From: Mesorhizobium_B sp963522145
GTDB lineage: Bacteria; Pseudomonadota; Alphaproteobacteria; Rhizobiales; Rhizobiaceae
Reading direction: 5' to 3'
Length of the DNA: 64,000 bases
Assembly: GCA_963522145.1 (NCBI GenBank)
Contig: CAUQXI010000007.1
Location: 62,001 to 126,000 of the forward strand
Both the position numbers and the translations under genes were made by a program. Of this stretch, positions 32,517 to 40,802 are shown one piece after another (the first letter of the stretch is position 1; each line of letters begins with the position of its first letter). Under the pieces are notes generated by a model. It was given only the letters and a program-made list of their open reading frames with translations. It did not search any database and had not been told where the DNA came from.

Positions 32517-33497
32517 ATGTTAGAAAATGGGAACACGCCCTTGAGACTGGCGGATCAGATCGTTCACAAGGCCGCATGGCTGTACTACACCCACGGCCTT
32601 CGGCAGGACGAGGTTGCCCGTCGCCTCGACATTTCGCGCGCCTCCGTTGCCACCTATCTGCGCAGGGCGCGCGAAACGGGCATCGTCACGATCTCCACCT
32701 CGGCCCAGCTTTTCAGCAGTGACTCGCTCGCACGCGAGGTGGAGGACGCACTGAACCTTCAGGGCGTCTGGATCGTGCCGGAAGATCGGGAAGCACTCGA
32801 CCCGGCCACCGAGATGCCGCAGGTGGCAGCCGCCGTGTTCCTGGAGCTTGCAAGGCGCGGCGACCAGATCGGCGTCGCATGGGGGCGGACGGTGTACCAC
32901 ATCGCCGACGTCATGCCCTTCGCGGATTTGCAGGATGTCACGGTCGTGCAGCTTTGCGGTAATCTCGGCGCACCCTATTCCTACCGGCCCGACCAGTGCA
33001 CCACCGAGATCGCGCGCCGGCTCAACGCGGAAGGCATCAACTTCTACGCGCCCTTGGTGCTGAGTTCCGAACGGCTCGCCGAGGAGCTTCGCAGCGAGCC
33101 GGTGATCCGCGAGCAACTCGCCTCCGTCGCGCGCTGCCAGCTTGCCCTTTATTCGGTGGGCGGCATCGAGGCCGACAGTCACATCGTCAAGTGCGGCGGG
33201 CTTTCCGCCTCCGAGATGGAAGCCATGGGCCGCCTCGGCGCGCGAGGCGTGATCGCGGGACGGCTGATCGACGGGAACGGCGAAAGCCTCGACTGCGCCT
33301 ACAACCGGCGCTGCATCTCGGCTGACCTTCATGCGATCCGTGCCATCCCCAAGCGCATGATGGTGGTGCAGGAAGCCTCCAAGTTCGAACCGCTCGTCGC
33401 GGCGCTGAAAGGCGGGCTCGTGTCCCACCTCGTCGTCACGGCCTCCATGGCCGCTGCGCTCCTGGCGCGCTGGAACGAGGCGCCGCAGCGCGCCTGA
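32517..33497 (+). CDS. SorC/DeoR-type sugar-binding transcriptional regulator
   Basis: A 326-residue SorC-family regulator. The N-terminal HTH (KAAWLYYTHGLRQDEVARRLDISRASVATYLRRARETGIV) is at about 17-56. The sugar-binding domain follows at about 65-320, with GDQIGVAWGRTVYHIADV, SVGGIEADSHIVKCGGLS and GARGVIAGRLIDGNG. The family binds phosphorylated sugars as effectors. It is followed 68 bases later by the aldolase/dehydrogenase gene and lies next to a ribose-type importer and the mtnK-mtnA operon, so it most likely controls the whole salvage locus. Confidence 0.92.
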   Translation: MLENGNTPLRLADQIVHKAAWLYYTHGLRQDEVARRLDISRASVATYLRRARETGIVTISTSAQLFSSDSLAREVEDALNLQGVWIVPEDREALDPATEMPQVAAAVFLELARRGDQIGVAWGRTVYHIADVMPFADLQDVTVVQLCGNLGAPYSYRPDQCTTEIARRLNAEGINFYAPLVLSSERLAEELRSEPVIREQLASVARCQLALYSVGGIEADSHIVKCGGLSASEMEAMGRLGARGVIAGRLIDGNGESLDCAYNRRCISADLHAIRAIPKRMMVVQEASKFEPLVAALKGGLVSHLVVTASMAAALLARWNEAPQRA

Positions 33498-33565
33498 CGC
33501 CCCTCACCCAAGAACCAGCGGGCCAGGCGAAAGCCGGGTCCCGAAAACCTGCCGGAACAAGACGC

Positions 33566-35620
33566 ATGAAGAATTTGTGGAACGATGCTGAAGCGGAAGC
33601 GGCGGTTGCCGCCTATGCGACGAAGGGGGTGAACCGCGATCTGGCGGAGCGCACCTACACCACGCGCCTCTTGGGCGGCGAGCCCCGGCTGGTGCTCCAT
33701 GGCGGCGGCAACACCTCAGTCAAGACGCGGGTCACGGATCTCGTGGGCGACGAGCACGAGGTGCTCTGCGTCAAGGGAAGCGGCTGGGACATGGGCACGA
33801 TCGAGCCTCAGGGCCTGCCCGCCGTGCGCCTCGCGCCGCTCCTGAAAGCGCGCAGGCTCGACCGGCTGAGCGACGAGGACATGGTGGCCCTCCAGCGCGC
33901 CAACCTCATTGACCCTGCCGCGCCCAACCCCTCGGTCGAAGCGCTGCTGCACGCCTTCGTTCCGCGCAAATTTGTGGATCACACCCATTCCACGGCCATC
34001 CTCGCCATTGCCGACCAGGCGGAAAGCGAGACGATGAGCCGAAAGCTGTTCGGACCAAAGATGGGCTTCGTGCCTTACATCATGCCCGGCTTCGCATTGG
34101 CCAAGGCGGCGGCCGAGATCTTCGACCAGAACCCGAGCGTGGAAGGCCTCATCCTCGACAAGCACGGCATCTTCACCTTCGGAGACACCGCGCGGGAAGC
34201 CTATGACCGGATGATCCATTACGTGACCCTGGCCGAGGATCATGTGCGCACTCATGGCCGCAACCCGTTCACAAAGGCCGCGCTGCCGGAAAGGCTCGCC
34301 CATGCGGTCGAGATCGCGCCCATCCTGCGCGGTGCGATCGCGTTCAAACAGGACGGCGAGGTGCGCGACCGCTTCGTCAGCGAATTCCGCGCCTCACCGG
34401 CCATCCTCGATTTCGTGAATGCAGGCGAAGTCGAGGAAATGGCACGGCGCGGCGTCTCAACGCCCGATCTGTCGATCCGCATCAAGACGGGGCCGATGGT
34501 CCTGCCCGCGCCCGAGGCCCGCGCGCTGGAGGCGTTCAAGACAGCGGTTGCCGAGCGGGTCGCCGTCTTCGTGGAGGATTACACCGCCTACTTCCAGGCA
34601 AACGACGCGCGCGACGCGGTGAAGCGCACCATGCTCGACCCGATGCCGCGTTTGACGCTCTTGCCGGGCCTCGGCATGTTCGGCCATGGCCGAACGCTGA
34701 AGGATGCAAAAATCGCCGCCGATGTCGGCGAGATGTGGATCGAGGCGGCGCGCGACGCAGAATCCGTTGGCCGTTTCGAGCCGGTCAGCCGCCCCGATCT
34801 GTTCGACCTCGAATATTGGTCGCTGGAGCAGGCCAAGCTGGCCGGCGCGAAGCCAAAGCCCTTCACGGGTCAGGTGGCGGTGGTCACGGGCGGCGCGGGC
34901 GCGATCGGCGCGGCCACCGCGAAAGCCTTTGCGAAGGAAGACGCGCATGTCGTCGTGCTCGACCTCGACGAGACCAGGGCGCGGGAAGCGGCGAAGGCGG
35001 CCGGCAACGATGCGGTCGGCGTCGGCTGCGACGTCACCGATCCCGCATCGGTGCGCGCGGCCTTCGACCGCGCGGTCGCGGTATTCGGCGGCGTGGACAT
35101 CGTCGTGTCGAATGCGGGCGCCGCCTGGGAGGGCGCGATCGCGACGCTGGACGACACGCTGCTGCGGCGGAGCTTCGAGCTCAACTTCTTCGCGCACCAG
35201 ACGGTAGCGCAGAACGCTGTCCGCATCATGAAGGCGCAGGGAACGGGTGGCGTGCTGCTCTTCAATGCGAGCAAGCAGGCGGTCAATCCGGGCGCCAATT
35301 TCGGCGCCTACGGGCTGCCAAAGGCCGCGACGCTGTTTCTGTCGCGCCAATATGCGCTGGAGCACGGGGCAGACGGCATACGCTCGAACGCGGTGAATGC
35401 CGACCGTATCCGCTCGGGTCTGCTCACGGAGGAGATGATCGCACGGCGCTCGGCGTCGCGTGGACTCTCCCAAGGCGACTACATGGCCGGCAACCTGCTC
35501 GCGCGCGAGGTGACGGCCGAGGACGTGGCGCAGGCCTTTGTGCATCAGGCACTGGCACGCAGCACCACGGCGGACGTGACCACGGTGGACGGCGGCAATA
35601 TCGCAGCCGCGATGCGCTGA
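33566..35620 (+). CDS. Bifunctional class II aldolase/short-chain dehydrogenase (RhaD-type)
   Basis: A 684-residue fusion. Residues 1-420 are a class II aldolase with phosphate-site LVLHGGGNTSVK near 43, zinc ligands in VDHTHSTAILAIADQ near 136 and LDKHGIFTFGDTA near 197. Residues 435-684 are an SDR with VTGGAGAIGAATAKAF near 441, SNAGAAWEG, NASKQA and YGLPK near 586. In rhizobial rhamnose use the same architecture cleaves rhamnulose 1-phosphate to DHAP plus lactaldehyde and oxidises the aldehyde. Here, with mtnK and mtnA nearby, 5-methylthioribulose or 5-deoxyribulose 1-phosphate is an equally good candidate. No rhamnose isomerase or kinase is present. Confidence 0.88.
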   Translation: MKNLWNDAEAEAAVAAYATKGVNRDLAERTYTTRLLGGEPRLVLHGGGNTSVKTRVTDLVGDEHEVLCVKGSGWDMGTIEPQGLPAVRLAPLLKARRLDRLSDEDMVALQRANLIDPAAPNPSVEALLHAFVPRKFVDHTHSTAILAIADQAESETMSRKLFGPKMGFVPYIMPGFALAKAAAEIFDQNPSVEGLILDKHGIFTFGDTAREAYDRMIHYVTLAEDHVRTHGRNPFTKAALPERLAHAVEIAPILRGAIAFKQDGEVRDRFVSEFRASPAILDFVNAGEVEEMARRGVSTPDLSIRIKTGPMVLPAPEARALEAFKTAVAERVAVFVEDYTAYFQANDARDAVKRTMLDPMPRLTLLPGLGMFGHGRTLKDAKIAADVGEMWIEAARDAESVGRFEPVSRPDLFDLEYWSLEQAKLAGAKPKPFTGQVAVVTGGAGAIGAATAKAFAKEDAHVVVLDLDETRAREAAKAAGNDAVGVGCDVTDPASVRAAFDRAVAVFGGVDIVVSNAGAAWEGAIATLDDTLLRRSFELNFFAHQTVAQNAVRIMKAQGTGGVLLFNASKQAVNPGANFGAYGLPKAATLFLSRQYALEHGADGIRSNAVNADRIRSGLLTEEMIARRSASRGLSQGDYMAGNLLAREVTAEDVAQAFVHQALARSTTADVTTVDGGNIAAAMR

Positions 35621-35644
35621 GAGAGCAAAGCCACCTGCAACGAA

Positions 35645-35670
35645 AAAGGGCGGCTCCAAGGCCGCCCTTT
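35645..35670. terminator. Bidirectional terminator
   Basis: Perfect 10-bp stem AAAGGGCGGC (35645-35654) and GCCGCCCTTT (35661-35670) with a 6-base loop, flanked by A-runs on the left and T-runs on the right. It sits between the convergent stops at 35620 and 35695 and can serve both strands. Confidence 0.85.
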
Positions 35671-35694
35671 CAGTTTTGACGAGGTCTCGGATGC

Positions 35695-36747
35695 TTACTT
35701 CGCGTTCGGGTTCGGCATCCAGGCCGGCATGGCGACATCGGCATGGGCGAAGGCGGGCAGCTTCGCGCCGAGCTCCTCCATGTTCTTGATGTCCTGATCG
35801 TTGAGGTCCTTCTGGGTGATGAGCGTCGGCGGCACGATCACCGACTTGCCGGGGTTCTCGCCTGCGAGAAGCATGGCAAGCGCACGAACCGAGACCTGGC
35901 CCACCACCGCCGGATTAGTCGCCGCCGTCGCCATCCAGGCGCTACCGGGCTCGCGCATCGCCGAAATGTCGGAGGTCGAGATGTCGGCGGAATAAATCTT
36001 CACGTCCGACGACAGGCCGGCTTCGTCCACGGCGATCTTCACGCCCTTGGCGAACTCGTCATAAGGTGCGAACACGACCTTGATGTCGGGATTGGCCGAC
36101 AGCACCGAACGGGCCTGGTTCGCCACCGAATTGGCGATCGGGTTGTCCATGGTGCCGAACATCGCGGCTTCGTTGATGCCGGAATACTTCTTCTTGAATT
36201 CCTTCCAGGTCTCGTCGCGGCGGTCGAGCGGCGCGATGCCGGCCACATAGACATAGCCCGCCTTCCAGGACTCGCCATTGTCCTTGATCGCCTGCTCCAG
36301 CGCGAGGCGGGCCAGGTCGCGATCGGACTGCTCGATCTGCGGGATGGCATCGTTCTCGACGTTCACGTCGAATGCGACGACCTTGATGCCGGCATCCACC
36401 GCGCGCTGCGCGGCTTCCTTCATGGACTCGGTCAGCCCGTGCTGGATGATGATGCCTTTGACGCCGAGCGCGATGGCCTGATCGACCATGTCGGCCTGCA
36501 GCGCCGCGTCCTGACGGCTGTCGAGCACGCGCAGATCGACGCCGAGCGCTTTGGCCTGCGCTTCCACGCCCGACAGATAGGCCTGGAAGAAGTCGCCCGT
36601 GGACAGGTAGCGCACGAGCGCGATCTTCACCTCACCGGGCTTGTCGAAGGGCGCAGGCGCCGTCTGCGCCAGCGCCGTGCCGGCCATCAGGCCCGCGCCG
36701 GCGAGGCCGAGCGCCATCGTGTTGAAGAGTCTGCGTGTCAGAAGCAT
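35695..36747 (-). CDS. Sugar ABC transporter substrate-binding protein, ribose type
   Basis: A 350-residue periplasmic binding protein of the RbsB/xylose family. A signal peptide lies at about 1-27 (MLLTRRLFNTMALGLAGAGLMAGTALA). Family blocks are IALVRYLSTGDFFQAYLSGVEAQAKALG, GIIIQHGLTESMKEAAQRAVDAGIKVVAFDVN and IKVVFAPYDEFAKGVKIAVDEAG. The start follows GAGGAGGAAACCTTC. It is the third gene of a minus-strand ATPase-permease-binding protein operon, divergent from mtnK. By context the ligand is likely 5-methylthioribose, 5-deoxyribose or another pentose. Confidence 0.92.
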   Translation of the reverse strand: MLLTRRLFNTMALGLAGAGLMAGTALAQTAPAPFDKPGEVKIALVRYLSTGDFFQAYLSGVEAQAKALGVDLRVLDSRQDAALQADMVDQAIALGVKGIIIQHGLTESMKEAAQRAVDAGIKVVAFDVNVENDAIPQIEQSDRDLARLALEQAIKDNGESWKAGYVYVAGIAPLDRRDETWKEFKKKYSGINEAAMFGTMDNPIANSVANQARSVLSANPDIKVVFAPYDEFAKGVKIAVDEAGLSSDVKIYSADISTSDISAMREPGSAWMATAATNPAVVGQVSVRALAMLLAGENPGKSVIVPPTLITQKDLNDQDIKNMEELGAKLPAFAHADVAMPAWMPNPNAK

Positions 36748-36791
36748 GAAGGTTTCCTCCTCGTTGCCGTGTTGTGCCGAAACCTCGCGGC

Positions 36792-37832
36792 TCAGCGCTT
36801 GCCTCTCCGCGAGAGCGCAAAGGTGAACACAAGGGCGACGACGAGAACCGCGCCCTTGACGAAATCCTGCGTGTAATAAGGCGCGTTCATCATGGTGAGC
36901 CCCTGAAGGAGCACGCCCACGAACAAAGCGCCGATTGCCGTGCCGAAGGCATTGGGCTTGGACGCGCCAAGTACTGCAAAGCCGATCAATGCGGCCGCCA
37001 CCGCGTCGAGCAGAAGATTGTTTCCGCTCGCGATGTCACCGCGCCCGAGACGCGCGGCGAGCAGCATTCCGCCGATGGAGGCGAACACGCCGGAGATGAC
37101 ATAGGCCCAGATCTTGTAGGCGTTGACGGGCGCCCCGGCGAGCTGCGCGGCGCGCTCGTTGGAGCCCACGGCATACATCATCCGGCCGAAGCGGGTGCGC
37201 TCCAGAAACAGCCAGATCACAAAGGCCAGCACGATCAGCACCACCACTGAGACCGGCACGAAATTGGGAAGGATGAAGTCGAAGCGGTGCCGGCCGAGCG
37301 CGAGAAAGGCGGGGCTGAACGTGCCGGTCGCGACCGACCCGTCCGGCAGCGTCATGCCCGAGGCGATCGAGCGGCCTTCCGTCGGGATGCGCTGAAGGCC
37401 GAGCAGCAGGAACATCATGCCGAGCGTGGCGAGAAGGTCGGGCACGCGCATGTAAACGATGAGCGCGCCGTTGATGAGGCCGACCACGACGCCTACCGCG
37501 AGGCAGACCAGCGCGGCGCTCCATGCGTCGCCCCCCATCACCACCATTACATAGGAGGACGCCATCATCGCCGTGGTGGCGACCGAGCCGATCGACAGGT
37601 CGAAGCCGCCCACCACCAGGGTGGCCGTCACGCCGAGCGCGAGGATGCCCGTGATCGACACGGATTGCAGCACGAAGACCGCGCTCTGCGGCGAAGCGAA
37701 GCCGTTCGTCGCGATGCTGAAATAAAGCACGAGCGCGACAAGCAGCGCGAGAAAGCCGTAGCGGATCGCCGCATCGCGCAGGGAGAAGGACTGCGCCGGC
37801 CGGGCGTCCGAGGCAAGGGGGGAAGAAGACAT
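36792..37832 (-). CDS. Sugar ABC transporter permease, RbsC type
   Basis: A 346-residue inner membrane permease with about ten hydrophobic segments. Recognisable blocks are VTATLVVGGFDLSIGSVATTAMMASSYVMV, INGALIVYMRVPDLLATLGMMFLLLGLQR, RTRFGRMMYAVGSNERAAQLAGAPVNAYKIWAYVISG and GRGDIASGNNLLLDAVAAALIGFAVLG. The start ATG 37832 (MSSSPLASDARPAQSF) has AGGGA upstream. The frame is open further but overlaps the ATPase gene. It lies 26 bases after the ATPase stop, so the two are co-transcribed. Confidence 0.92.
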   Translation of the reverse strand: MSSSPLASDARPAQSFSLRDAAIRYGFLALLVALVLYFSIATNGFASPQSAVFVLQSVSITGILALGVTATLVVGGFDLSIGSVATTAMMASSYVMVVMGGDAWSAALVCLAVGVVVGLINGALIVYMRVPDLLATLGMMFLLLGLQRIPTEGRSIASGMTLPDGSVATGTFSPAFLALGRHRFDFILPNFVPVSVVVLIVLAFVIWLFLERTRFGRMMYAVGSNERAAQLAGAPVNAYKIWAYVISGVFASIGGMLLAARLGRGDIASGNNLLLDAVAAALIGFAVLGASKPNAFGTAIGALFVGVLLQGLTMMNAPYYTQDFVKGAVLVVALVFTFALSRRGKR

Positions 37833-37858
37833 GACAGTCCCTGAACGCGTGTCTGACA

Positions 37859-39364
37859 CTAGGCCGCCGCCCGGTTTTCGCCCGCGATCTCGCCCAGGAG
37901 ACGCTCCATGTCGAGCTCGCCATTGCGGTGCTCGCCCACCAGCGTGTGCTCGGACATCACGAGAATGCGATCCGCGATTTCGAAGGCTTCGTCGATCTCG
38001 GTCAGGAAAACCAGCGTCGCGCGTGTTTCTGCCGAGGCGCGCAGCTTCGCCCCGATATCGCGCCGCGCGGCGATGTCCACGCCCTGAAACGGCTCGTCGA
38101 GGATAAGGAGGCGCGAGGCTTGGCCGAGCCAGCGGCCGACCATCACCTTCTGCTGGTTGCCGCCCGACAGCGTGTCCATCTCGTCGCGCTCGGTGCGGCA
38201 CTTGATGCCGAGTTCCGCGATCTGGTTGCGCGCCGCCGCCCGTTCGGCGCGCCGGTCGGCGAAGGAAAGGGAGGAAAAGCGCCGCAGGAACGGCAGCGAC
38301 ATGTTCTCATAGATGTTGAAGCCCGGAACGATGCCGTTCTCGCCGCGATCCTTGGCCACCAGGAAGACGCCGGTCGCAATCGCCTCACGGGTGGAGCGCG
38401 GCGCATAAGGCTTGTTGTCGAGCCGCATCGTTCCGGCGAAAGGCGCTCGCGCGCCGAACAGCGTTTCGGCAAGCACCGTCTTTCCCACGCCCACGAGGCC
38501 CGTGACGGCCACGACTTCGCCGGCACGCAACACCATGTCGAGCGGACAGGCACCGGCAGCGATCACCAGCTTCTCGGCAGAGAAGACCGGTTGTCCGCCA
38601 TCGCGGACATCCACCTCGGCATTGCCCACCTTGCGGCCCAGCATGGCATCGACAGCGCCCTCATAGTCGAGCGATGACCCCTCGAAGACACCCGAGATGC
38701 GTCCGTCGCGTAGCGCCACGATCGTGTCGGCCAGACGCCGGATGTCGGACATGCGGTGCGAGATATAAAGGATCGCGACACCGCCCGCGCGGAGCCTGTC
38801 CAGCAGCTGGAACAGGCGGTCGGCCTCCGCGCTCGACAGCGAGGAGGTGGGCTCGTCGAGGATCAGCACCTTGGGCCGGTGCGCCATAGCGCGCGCGATG
38901 GCTACCATCTGCCGGTCCGCCAGCGACAGGTCGGCGACGTTTGCGCGCATATCGAGGGCGAGGCCCATGCGTTCGGCCACCTCGCGCGCCTCGCGGCGCA
39001 CGCGCCGCCGGTCGAAAAGAAGCCGGGCGCCCCGGCCGTTCAGGCGGTCGAGCGTGAGGTTCGTGGCGACGTCGAGATCGGGAATGACCCCGTCATTGAT
39101 GCTCTGGTGGACGGTGACCACGCCTTCGCGCATCGCCTGCGCTGGCGTGGCGGGATCAAAGGTCTTGCCTGCGAGCGTCAGTGTGCCTCCGTCGCGGCGA
39201 TGAACGCCGCTCACGATCTTGACCAGCGTCGATTTTCCCGCGCCGTTCGCGCCCATCAGCACCGTGATGGCGCCGGAGCGCAGCTCGAGATCGACCCCGT
39301 TCAAAACCGGGATGGCGCCGAACGACTTGCGCAGTCCGCTGACACGGAAGACGGCTTCCTCCAC
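37859..39364 (-). CDS. Sugar ABC transporter ATP-binding protein, RbsA type
   Basis: A 501-residue double ATPase. The first domain has Walker A GANGAGKST near 38, a drifted signature DLSLADRQMVAIARA near 148 and Walker B VLILDEPTSSLS. The second domain has a degenerate Walker A GLVGVGKT near 283, a normal signature LSGGNQQKVMVGRW near 404 and LLILDEPFQGVD. This asymmetry is usual for RbsA/MglA proteins. It is the first gene of the importer operon. Its promoter lies in the 39364-39517 divergent spacer with a long inverted repeat. Confidence 0.93.
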   Translation of the reverse strand: MEEAVFRVSGLRKSFGAIPVLNGVDLELRSGAITVLMGANGAGKSTLVKIVSGVHRRDGGTLTLAGKTFDPATPAQAMREGVVTVHQSINDGVIPDLDVATNLTLDRLNGRGARLLFDRRRVRREAREVAERMGLALDMRANVADLSLADRQMVAIARAMAHRPKVLILDEPTSSLSSAEADRLFQLLDRLRAGGVAILYISHRMSDIRRLADTIVALRDGRISGVFEGSSLDYEGAVDAMLGRKVGNAEVDVRDGGQPVFSAEKLVIAAGACPLDMVLRAGEVVAVTGLVGVGKTVLAETLFGARAPFAGTMRLDNKPYAPRSTREAIATGVFLVAKDRGENGIVPGFNIYENMSLPFLRRFSSLSFADRRAERAAARNQIAELGIKCRTERDEMDTLSGGNQQKVMVGRWLGQASRLLILDEPFQGVDIAARRDIGAKLRASAETRATLVFLTEIDEAFEIADRILVMSEHTLVGEHRNGELDMERLLGEIAGENRAAA

Positions 39365-39387
39365 TCTCGGGTCCTCCCTTACCAGGC

Positions 39388-39433
39388 AAGGTAGGATGCC
39401 ACCTCATCAATTGTCAAGCGCATTGACAATTGA
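39388..39433. promoter_or_regulatory. Perfect 11-bp inverted repeat operator with divergent promoters
   Basis: Arms TCAATTGTCAA (39407-39417) and TTGACAATTGA (39423-39433) are perfect reverse complements separated by GCGCA. Each arm contains a TTGACA-type -35 element. On the minus strand TTGACA (39417-39412) is followed after 18 bases by TACCTT (39393-39388), a plausible promoter for the importer operon. The plus strand has TTGACA at 39423-39428 and 39430-39435. A repressor bound here would shut both divergent operons. The SorC regulator at 32517 is the best candidate. Confidence 0.7.
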
Positions 39434-39516
39434 CAGGGAAGGCGGCAGGACTGCTTCATTGCGGCCGAGACGGCTAGCGGTTTCCGCGTCGAATGAGGAG
39501 CATGGGTGAGGAGCGG

Positions 39517-40788
39517 ATGGGAACATCGGAAGCCTTTGAGCCACTGACGGTCGAAACGCTGCGCGCGCGTCTCAGCGGTCTCGCGCCGCTGCGCGAGCGA
39601 ATCGGCGAAGCCACCGATCAATGGCAGTCGCGCGAGGTCGGCGACGGCAACCTCAATCTCGTCTTCATCGTGGAAGGTCCGGCCGGCGCAGCGATCGTCA
39701 AGCAGGCGCTGCCCTATGTGCGCCTTGTCGGAGACAGCTGGCCCCTGCCGCTCAAGCGATCTTTCTTCGAGTATCATGCCCTCGTGCGGCAGGGAGAACG
39801 CGATCCCGGCTCCGTGCCGGAAATCCTTCACTTCGACGCCGACCAGGCGATGATCGTGATGGAGTTTCTCCACCCTCACATCATCCTGCGCCGCGCTCTG
39901 ATCGAGGGGCAGCAGCTGCCGCGCGTAGCGGAAGACCTCGGACTGTTCCTGGCGCGGACGCTGTTTCGCGGCTCGGACCTTTCGATGGAGGCCAAGCGTC
40001 GCAAGTCCGACCTCGCTTTGTTCGCCGACAATGGCGAGCTTTGCGACATCACGGAGAACCTCGTCTTCTCCGATCCCTATTTCGCGGCGAAGCTCAACCG
40101 CCACACGACGCCCCAGCTCGACGGAATCGTCGCGACCTTGCGCGCCGACCGCGATCTGAAGGTCGAGGCCCAGCGCCTCAAGCATCTCTTCGCGACTTCC
40201 GCCGAAACGCTGCTGCATGGCGACCTGCATACCGGCTCCGTGATGGTGACGGCGGACGAGACGCGGGTGATCGATCCTGAATTCGCCTTCTATGGCCCGA
40301 TGGCCTTCGATGTCGGCATTCTGCTGTCTAATTTCTGGATGAGCTATCTTTCCCAGGCCGGCCATGAGGCGGAAGGCTCGCGCAAAGAGATGCGGCGCTA
40401 TCTGCTTGGCGTCACTGTCCGGCTGTGGGAGGTATTCCGCGAGGAGTTCTCGCACCTCTGGCACACCGAGCGGCGCGGCATCCTCTACGAGCGCACTTTG
40501 TTCGAAGACCAGAACGACCGGCTCGCCTCCGAGCAGGCGCTGGGCGCGGTGCTGGACGGGATCTGGCGCGACATGCTGGGCTTCGCAGGCGTGGAGATGC
40601 ACCGGCGCATTCTGGGCCTCGCCCACAATGCCGATTTCGAAACCATTGAAGACGCCGACCTGCGCGCGCACTGCGAAACCAGGGCGCTCAAGCTCGGCCG
40701 GCATCTCGTGGTCAACCGTCATCGCATCCACTCGATCGCCGAGGTCAATGGCCTTGCGGAACGGCTCGACAGCGAAGAGCTGGCATAA
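39517..40788 (+). CDS. mtnK: S-methyl-5-thioribose kinase
   Basis: About 423 residues of the aminoglycoside-phosphotransferase-fold kinase that phosphorylates 5-methylthioribose on C1. MtnK-specific blocks are SREVGDGNLNLVFIV, IVKQALPYVRLVGDSWPLPLKRSFFEYHAL, the catalytic loop ETLLHGDLHTGSV near 228 and the metal-binding DPEFAFYGPMAFDVGILL near 246. Family length is near 400, so the gene is complete. It opens a tightly spaced operon with mtnA, two transketolase halves and a RuBisCO-like protein. Three in-frame ATGs (39493, 39502, 39517) are possible. The last is nearest the usual N-terminus. Confidence 0.93.
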   Translation: MGTSEAFEPLTVETLRARLSGLAPLRERIGEATDQWQSREVGDGNLNLVFIVEGPAGAAIVKQALPYVRLVGDSWPLPLKRSFFEYHALVRQGERDPGSVPEILHFDADQAMIVMEFLHPHIILRRALIEGQQLPRVAEDLGLFLARTLFRGSDLSMEAKRRKSDLALFADNGELCDITENLVFSDPYFAAKLNRHTTPQLDGIVATLRADRDLKVEAQRLKHLFATSAETLLHGDLHTGSVMVTADETRVIDPEFAFYGPMAFDVGILLSNFWMSYLSQAGHEAEGSRKEMRRYLLGVTVRLWEVFREEFSHLWHTERRGILYERTLFEDQNDRLASEQALGAVLDGIWRDMLGFAGVEMHRRILGLAHNADFETIEDADLRAHCETRALKLGRHLVVNRHRIHSIAEVNGLAERLDSEELA

Positions 40789-40802
40789 AGGGAGTTCACG
40801 AC

